The position numbers and the translations under genes are program-made. Under the pieces are notes generated by a model. It saw nothing but the letters and a program-made list of their open reading frames with translations. It was not told the DNA's origin and made no database searches. Source: Myripristis murdjan (Eukaryota; Chordata; Actinopteri; Holocentriformes; Holocentridae). From it: 64,000 nucleotides of DNA. This document shows positions 48,001 to 64,000 of the stretch, piece by piece (position 1 is the first letter of the stretch; each line of letters starts with the position of its first letter). The DNA lies in NCBI RefSeq assembly GCF_902150065.1, contig NC_043989.1, positions 30,884,570 to 30,948,569 of the forward strand. Reading direction: 5' to 3'.

Positions 48001-51000
48001 TTAATCTCACAAATGATAATGCTATATAAAAGCAAAGCAAATTCAATACAAAATTATTTATTTAACATTTATTTATTATTTAAATAAGATCACAGGCCAC
48101 TTTTCTATAACAAGGCCTAGCGCCGCATGAACACATACCCAGAACAAAATAAAAATTCCAAAATGAGCACCTGCAAATCATCTTCATCTGAATCTGAATA
48201 GTTTTAGTGATCAAAGGTAAGAAGACAATGTACAATAACAATAAAATACAATAAAGTAATATATAGTATATAATAACAAGGTGTGCCACTGGCACAACTT
48301 ACCCCAAGGCCCTTTGGCACAAATTACCCCAAGCCCACCATTTTGAAAAAAATGCATCCCCCAGCTGTTTTGAGCTAACATCATGCTAACTGTATAGACT
48401 CATGGTGTAGCTTACTAAAGTACTAAAACCTGTGTGAACTGTTTTCAAAATTTTCTATAATTGTTCAAACACAGCAATCAAAAAACCTTGATCACAGAAA
48501 TTTTACTTTGGAGGGCAAAAAAAGGTTTTTTGAACTTAAATGTGCTTATCTCTCAAGCCATGTGTCTCCCTTCTTTGCACGATGAGTGAAATGGATGCCT
48601 CTTCAAAAAATATGTGGTCACATGACCAACTTCTTCTATGGTTTTCTAGATAACAGGGGTGGCACTACTTGCACCTTGGCACAAATTACCCCACTCTCCC
48701 CTAATCCATCCACGAGCCATACATGAGTTATACATCAGTCATGAGTAAACTTCTTTATGTATATGCACTTAGTTACTCTGTATACAGAGTTAAAACAAAC
48801 AAGAAAGAAATTCTACTCAGGTATGGCTGCAAAATTACATTTTTTAATGTAAGGAAGGAAGGGGCTAGACAGCTTAAGAAACTATTTCATCGTGTATCTA
48901 ATTTGTTTCAGTTTAATAAAAATGTTGTGATCCATAGACTGTGAGACAGGTGAGCGGGAGATTTCCATTTGATTAAGATTGGACATATAGCAAGCAAAGT
49001 GATTAGGGTTAGATAATTCACCAGGTTCTCTAATGTATTTTTATTTACTTATTTATTGCTTGGATATCATAAATTTAAAGACGGTGAATGTCAGCACTGG
49101 ATACGGTTAGCAGTGTCAGTCCAAAAGAAATCAGTATTGATTTTTTGCGTTAATATACGCACACTGAATGCACACCGACCCGTAGTGAGAAACTCAGCCT
49201 GTTTGTCTTCCAGGTCACCGAAAGGCCTTCCTGCTGCCCGATCGCAGTAAATATGTCAACATGGAGAAGCGCTTTCTTCGCAGCTACATGGACCTGTTGG
49301 TTCAGACGTGTCATCGGCGGGGGGCGCTGGCCACAGGAGGCATGGCTGCTCTGCTGCTGCCCCAGGACCAGCACAGCGCCACCTATCAGACAGTTCTGGC
49401 TACCGTCACCAGGCAGGACCCTGTTGCTTTGCACATATACACACATAAAGATCATAACAGTAACAGCAAGAATCTGAATGCTTTCTTTTTCTTCTCCACT
49501 CATCTTCCACCAAAGTGATAAATGCTATCTTTCTATCACCATGCCTGGCTGATTCAACCCCTGTCTCTTGCCTTTTAGACTGAAATTGCTGGAGATCAAG
49601 GCAGGTGTGGACGGTTTCATGGTGTACGACCTGGACCTGATAGAACCAATGCAAGAAGTTAGTGACAGCTGTGACATATGAGCCATGCGCTGCTTTTATT
49701 CAGAGGCAAAAAGGCTACTCCATGTCATTTTGCTTTCCCACGCCGTTTATTCCAATCCTTCATCTTCTCTCAGCTGTTTCAGCTCCATACTCATGGTGAT
49801 AACCAGCTTCACCAGGTTCGAGATGATGTCGCCATCACTCCTGAGGACCTGCTCTCCATGCCTGCGGTCAGTCACTCTCCTGGTCTGACAGTAAAACTGC
49901 AGGATATGCATTATCTTTCAAATATGTGTTGTGTTAAAGGTGTTATGTGTTGCACCTTAAAGGAAAACTGAACTTTGGTGGAGTGTTGGGTTGTCTAGCT
50001 CCTGGATGTGATATGAGTCCACATGGTGGTGAAATCTCCTCATTAGCTGCTCTGTGCTCCCCTGAAATCCAGAATGCTAATACCACTGTGTGAGCTCATG
50101 TTAGATTCCAATGTTATAATTTGATGTGTTTACCTTTTCCTTAGGGGGGAGTTACGCTTTATGGCTTGAAGTATAACATTGCAGTCGGAATACTCTTTAT
50201 TGAAGCATGGCTGTCAGGTAAGAGCTCACAGATCTTCATTATTGTCATGTTGCTTGGCTAGACCAGATGAGGCAGAGTGATCATTTTCATATCATGCTGC
50301 CTTTTCCAGGTAAAGGTCACTTTTTCTACAGAGGTCAGGTTGAGGATTCAGCCACAGCAGAAATTTCCAGATCACAGGTGGGTTGAGGGTTAAGAGAAAC
50401 TAGTTGAACTGGTAAAGATCCACATTTGGATACACATTTGTTCTTGTTAGTGTTAAAGCAAAGTGAACTTGTCTAGGTCCCTGGGTATGATATGGGTCCA
50501 CATGGTGGTGAAATCTCCTCATTAGCTGCTCTGTGCTCCCCTGGGCTGGTAGTCCACAATACTGTGTTTCTATCTCTCCATTCACTTCCATAGTGCTGCA
50601 GAAATGGTCCCAAAATCACTTCCACATCCTAACTGCATTTTAACATTTATTCAGACTTTAGTCACAGAAACATCAACTCAAAATCAACTGGACATACTTT
50701 AACTGCTGCAGCAGAGAACCATGACCATGATGTGTGAAGCCTTTCTGCTGTGTGTCAGGTGTGGCAGTGGATCCGTCATCAGGCTCGACTGGAAGATGAT
50801 GGCAGGGTGGTGAACAGGCAGCTGGTGACTGACCTCACCCAGGAGGTTATAATGGAGCTCCGCACTCACTGTCACACTGTTAGGTAGGAAAAAACTCCTT
50901 CAGGATATTAGTAAAGGAATACCCACATTTTCAGGAGATTGTGCCATTGTCGTGGTAGATGATTGGCTCCAGTACTCCATGCTAGCAGGGGCTACATTCC

Positions 51001-53335
51001 CTGTGGGAAGTTCTCAATTCCCATCAGACCTGGAGCGTGACTTCTTTTGTATCCATAGGAAGTGTGGATGATTGGCAATGGGAGAAAAGCTAAGCTACTC
51101 AGTTATACTGACTTATATTCAGTTTTTAATGTTATCTACAGGCCAAATAGCCACAAACTAAGCCTACATGTTTGAATATTGGTATGGGTATGACTCCAGG
51201 TCCAGAAACTAGATAGAAAAATGCATTCCAAGATCTTGTTCCCATAGTTTGACATGATTTGTAATGTCAAAATTGATAGAATCTGTGGAATACCATGTAA
51301 TTGAAATGAGTCTACCGCTATTGGTGTCTAGTGTGAGAATAACATGGAACCTAATAGATTGATTGGAGAAATGAGGGAACTGAGCAGTGTGACAGCTCCA
51401 TTTGAGGCCACACAGAACCCTCTTACTCCTGCACTCCTCAAACAGTGGGAAAACATTGCTGTGAAAAATATTAGCAAATGGGGTAACACTTTATTTGGAC
51501 TGTTCAATGTTAATATACAACTATGTTATTCAAAGTTAAAAGTTAACCATGTCTACAGATGCAAGGTTGAGTATTTACATTAGATAGCTGATATGAAGTT
51601 CCGCATTGACATTGACACAATTACAAAAAAGATTATATTCACATAAAAGTCAGCAGCTATTGAGTGTCCCCATTATGAATCTCAACTCAACTCAAATAAA
51701 CATTTGCCATTGGACAGTCCAAATAAAGAGTGCCTGAAAAGGTAAATGAAATTAAACCCATTAAAAAGGGAAATGGGGCAGAAATAGCCTTTGGATAAGA
51801 AGTTATTGGGAAAACACTTTTATTGTTGCTGATCTTTATACCCATAATATTTGCCCAGTTTCTGCAATATTTTCAAGATAACTAGGAGAGAAGAACATGG
51901 ATTATAAACACAGAGACCCCATTTCATGTAACATCCTTATACTTCTCACTGCAAAGCCATGGAGACGCAAAAATGAAGGGGGGGCACCTTGTCCTTGTCC
52001 CAAAATGGAGGTGGGGGGAAGGCTAACAGCATGTTGTTAGTGTGGTCAGAGAGTAGATACCTGATTAGAGGCCTCTTCAGCATCTAAAGATGCCATTCCA
52101 TTGTATTAAGGAATATTTCAGCAACTGCAGCTGAAATCAAACTCCACTTGAAGTCCAGGATGCATGCAGCTATGTTTGTTAAATCTCCTCAGCAAGACAT
52201 GTCTCAAGCAATTTCCTCAGTTTTGACCAGTGTGACTTGTGAATGTGGAAAGAGCTTTTTCTTGAGTGTAATAGTGCTGATAGTGATTAACTACAAAGCA
52301 ATAGCACAACTAGCATATGAATAAAAGTTAACCTAGTATTGAACCCTGAGGAACTCCCACAGTAACATGAAGGAAATCTGATGACTGCTGGTTTTTACTG
52401 CTTGACATCTGCTGGTGACACAGCTCTGATACCAATTCCATGTGTTTGCAATCTAAAAGAGAGTTCACTCTATGAAATTCCTTTGACAAATCAATGCAGA
52501 GAATTGCAACTTTCAGTTCTAGCCATTATATCCTTTATATCCATTATATCCTCATTATATGTGCTGATCTGACAGAAAGAGGCACATCTGACTGTTAGTG
52601 TTAACATTTTCCCTGAGTATACAGATTTTGAAACAAGCACTTATTTCTATTTGGATCACTAATATTTATGCCTAAACATATTCTTCACTTATTATAGCTT
52701 ATCTATTAACATGTGCTACTGGTTAATCTATGTTGGGTTCAGCCAATATTAAAAATCTTGGCTCCAAAAGGTGTGTGTCAGTATTTGAATTATTTATTTT
52801 TTTCTCGCTCAACTGATGAGACTTCAAATGCTTCCTTGTCAGGAAACCACCTGGGGACCGTTGTTTCTGCTGTTAGCAGAGCTAAGCCCATCTCAAACTG
52901 ACAGAGGGAGCTTTTTTTCTGACAGGTCACAACAACTTCTGGGAGATGCTTTGTAAACTAAGGTTTATTACGGGATACCAAAATCCCTGGAGGTGTTGTC
53001 GTTTGTGCTTGGGTGCCCAAATACACACTTGAATATGCCAGTATTGCTGAAGGCTATGAGTTGTTCTCATGTATCACATAAATTTGTATATGCTGTACAT
53101 TTGAGAGGTGGAAAAAGATCTTTTGTCATCTAGGTACACAGCCATTCCTGTTTTAGCTCTTTGCTCTCTCTTCAGGGCTGGCCAGAGGTTGCTGACAGCA
53201 GAAGACATGTTCCTGGAGGTGGCCCAGAAGAGAGATTTCCCTGAGTTCATCACCACCTACTTGAACCTGGACCACACTTTTCTCAGCGCACACACCACTG
53301 AGCAGATGGAGGGCCTGCCAGAATCTAAACTCTAA
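45022..53335 (+). CDS. Malate synthase (peroxisomal, glyoxylate cycle)
   Basis: Fourteen coding exons: 45022-45138, 45316-45534, 45743-45833, 45960-46036, 46872-46982, 47090-47149, 47259-47415, 49214-49412, 49579-49657, 49774-49866, 50145-50217, 50310-50377, 50759-50883 and 53176-53335. They total 1629 nt, 542 aa. The enzyme condenses glyoxylate with acetyl-CoA to malate. Family motifs are in order: [32 protein letters not shown], the signature [25 protein letters not shown] and GIEAW-like GILFIEAW. The C-terminus is PESKL, a textbook PTS1, so the protein should be peroxisomal. Intron 8 is GC-AG (donor CAG/GCAGGA). The start is the least certain part: TCTCCCTCTCCCCCAG just after the ATG could be a splice acceptor for an upstream exon. 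Intron 7 holds a 984-bp MITE. Confidence 0.93.
47718..48701. mobile_element. 984-bp MITE with GGGGTAAATTGTGCCA arrays, malate synthase intron 7
   Basis: The ends GGGGAGAGTGGGGTAA and, inverted, GGGGAGAGTGGGGTAATTTG are flanked by TA (47716-47717, 48702-48703). The motif GGGGTAAATTGTGCCA or its complement occurs about eight times, clustered near both ends (for example about 47727, 47903, 47925, 47950, 48288, 48315 and 48676). There is no coding frame. The superfamily is not determined; TA suggests, but does not prove, Tc1/mariner. Confidence 0.8.
49993..50542. repeat. 71-bp repeated block in malate synthase introns 10 and 12
   Basis: The blocks 49993-50063 and 50471-50542 share CCACATGGTGGTGAAATCTC and neighbouring sequence with about five differences. 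They flank exons 11 and 12. They may be two insertions of a dispersed repeat or a local duplication. Confidence 0.75.
51481..51734. mobile_element. Palindromic MITE in malate synthase intron 13
   Basis: The left end GGGTAACACTTTATTTGGAC faces an inverted right end containing ACTCTTTATTTGGACTGTCC, 254 bp apart. No coding frame. Related to 53508-53934. Target duplication is not clear. Confidence 0.6.
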
Positions 53336-55211
53336 AGGCCCGGACTGGAAGAAAAATTCATATTTTCATCTTAACAATAGCTGACACACCACAGCCTTAC
53401 TCACTGAAAGACAACAATGCCCCAATTGTGCAGAATCGGGTCAAAGCCCAATATTGCCAGAGGGGACATCTTATAGAATGGGTCCCAATATTCTGTGTAT
53501 CACCAGTGGGTAACACATTGTTTGGATAGTCCCCTTTAGATAATCAACACAATGTCAACTGGTAAGTTCAATATCAAAAAGAGTTCAGTAGAATACCAAT
53601 AAGCCATGAAGTTTCAACTTGCCAGTAAAGCATTATTATGGATCATATTATGGATTATTATGGTTTCATCATAATCTTAACAAAAGGTTTACCTTGCCCA
53701 GAACTCTGGTGGGTTTCATAACACAGTGGACATGTAGCGATAATATCAACTAGGCTCACTGTACATGTTTGTAAAAATTCTGCAACACTCACACAACAGA
53801 ATGACCACACATATACTAAAATATTGTTGAAATATGATTTATGGGTTATTGATATTCTACTTAACTCTTGATATTTATCATATCAGTTGACATTCTGTTG
53901 AACATCTATAGGGGACTATCAAAAAAATGTGATCCAAAAATGAATGCTGGTGCTTTCCCTTTATGCTCAGCACCATATGGTTTTCTTAAATGTACATCAC
54001 TGTGCCTACATTCCTCTGTGCATAGACACCCATTAAAATAACTTCTTTCCAGAAACAAGTTTTACTCAACTCAGTTTTTATTCAGAACTCCTTGATGCTT
54101 GTTAAATAGGAGCAGGGTGCCGGTGTGCTGAATCCAGTAGAACTTACAAATGCTTCTGTTAAAAATAAAACCAGTAGAGGATTGATAACGATTGTTGTAC
54201 CAACAAAGCCATCGAATCAGACTTTGAAAAAACAAATGGTGGAGTGGGGAGAGGGGGTTGTAAAATGAAAGAACTAAAATTAAAAACCCAGTTAACAGAA
54301 TTGCTGCTGTCAACATTTTTGGTGGTTTTCATAGGACCTCATGAGAAACTCCCACCAGGATAAAACTGAAGCGGTGCAGAGAAGTGAAGAAAGGGAATAA
54401 ATCTGAAGTCTTGGACATGGTGTCCATCATACAAAGCAGCACTCTGGTGTCTGCAGGTCACATCCTGCGTGTCCCCTCAGCTTCCTCCTCTTCCTTCAGT
54501 TCGTATTTGGACCGGTGCAACATTGTGGTCAAGCGGAGAACTGCAGGAACTGAGTGCAACGCCGCTAGGCCTCCCTGGAAAACCAAGTGATTCTCCCTTT
54601 TGAAAGTGTTCGTCCTCTCCTGTTTGGCACACACCAGCTCACAATTCTGAACCACCACAATTCTCCCAACATCACCACCACTATTACAATGGTACTGTTT
54701 GGTTTTGCAAACATTGTTTTATTAATTCATTTGTCAGTTTGTAATATATAAATTACCTTTAAAAACGTGAGAAGCAGATGCACCTACAAGAAGGACATGG
54801 CGTGAAAACACAGGAGTTATAGAAAACCTAGACTGTGTTTACAGAAGCTGTCCTAGCCAGCCATTGTCCACTTTTCCCACAATCCTTTTTTACCTCCCCA
54901 TACCATAATTATTTCTTGTCTCTCAGTTACAAAATAGATGTGGACAGGGTTTTGTTTCTTTTCTTTTTTTTTTTTTTTAAGTAAAATGGTAATTTCTTTC
55001 CTGTGCCATCTCTCTTTCTCTCTCACTTTCTTTTCCTTTCTCTCCTGTGGTGCTCAGTCCATCGAGATCAGTGCAATGCAGGGGCGATTCACAACAGCCA
55101 TAGCCGAGGGGTGGGGCTTGGGGCGAGGGGAAACAGGTGTTGTTGGCGGACTAAGGCGTCTGGCGGCGTGTTCGCGCCTCCTCCTCCTCTCTCCTCTCTC
55201 CTCCTCTGGGC
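53336..55211. other. Convergent 3' region of malate synthase and naa15
   Basis: Contains the MITE at 53508-53934. Minus-strand AATAAA sites at 54077-54082 and 54717-54722 are candidate naa15 poly(A) signals. A T-run lies at about 54966-54980. No further coding exon is seen. Confidence 0.5.
53508..53934. mobile_element. Long-armed palindromic MITE 3' of malate synthase
   Basis: The left arm (GGGTAACACATTGTTTGGAT, then AGTCCCCTTTAGAT and CACAATGTCAACTG) is mirrored at the right end (complement of AGTTGACATTCTGTTGAACA and AGGGGACTATC). The fold-back arms are about 60 bases or more. Same family type as 51481-51734. Confidence 0.65.

Positions 55212-64000
<8,789 letters not shown>

Overview
The window is vertebrate, almost certainly teleost, nuclear DNA. 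Evidence: GT-AG spliced genes with kilobase introns, long (CA)n/(CT)n tracts, many fish-type DNA transposons, and a gene order matching the human 4q31.1 block NAA15-RAB33B-SETD7-MGST2. Here the block reads mgst2(-), setd7(+), rab33b(-), naa15(-). Relative orientations match human after inversion. Two further genes sit inside it: a four-helix membrane protein gene between setd7 and rab33b, and a complete malate synthase gene between rab33b and naa15.

Layout. 1-5500 and 14484-19396 are two near-identical direct copies of one segment, each carrying an apparently intronless gene for an SGNH-hydrolase-like plus coiled-coil protein, a 43-bp minisatellite and dinucleotide tracts. mgst2 (6400-7844, minus) and a 1.3-kb non-autonomous DNA transposon lie between the copies. 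Copy B ends 17 bases before the setd7 start codon. setd7 (19414-28444, plus, 8 coding exons) holds an inverted second copy of that transposon and a small MITE. After a repeat-bearing spacer comes the four-TM gene (32327-35109, plus, 6 exons). Opposed poly(A) signals and a 48-codon hydrophobic ORF on the minus strand follow. rab33b (39044-43635, minus, 2 exons) carries an intact Tc1 transposon in its intron. Malate synthase (45022-53335, plus, 14 exons, 542 aa, ending in the peroxisomal signal SKL) follows, and the C-terminal 597 residues of naa15 (55212 to beyond 64000, minus, 13 exons in view) complete the window.

Function. The conserved genes do not form one pathway: leukotriene/glutathione chemistry (MGST2), lysine methylation (SETD7), Golgi/autophagy trafficking (RAB33B), the glyoxylate step to malate (malate synthase) and N-terminal acetylation (NAA15). 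The most noteworthy items are malate synthase with a GC-AG intron and PTS1, the recently duplicated SGNH/coiled-coil gene abutting setd7, two transposon families packed with short internal motif arrays, and an unrecognised micropeptide candidate. Exon borders were placed by hand from splice signals, reading-frame phase and remembered family sequences; no alignment or database search was run.
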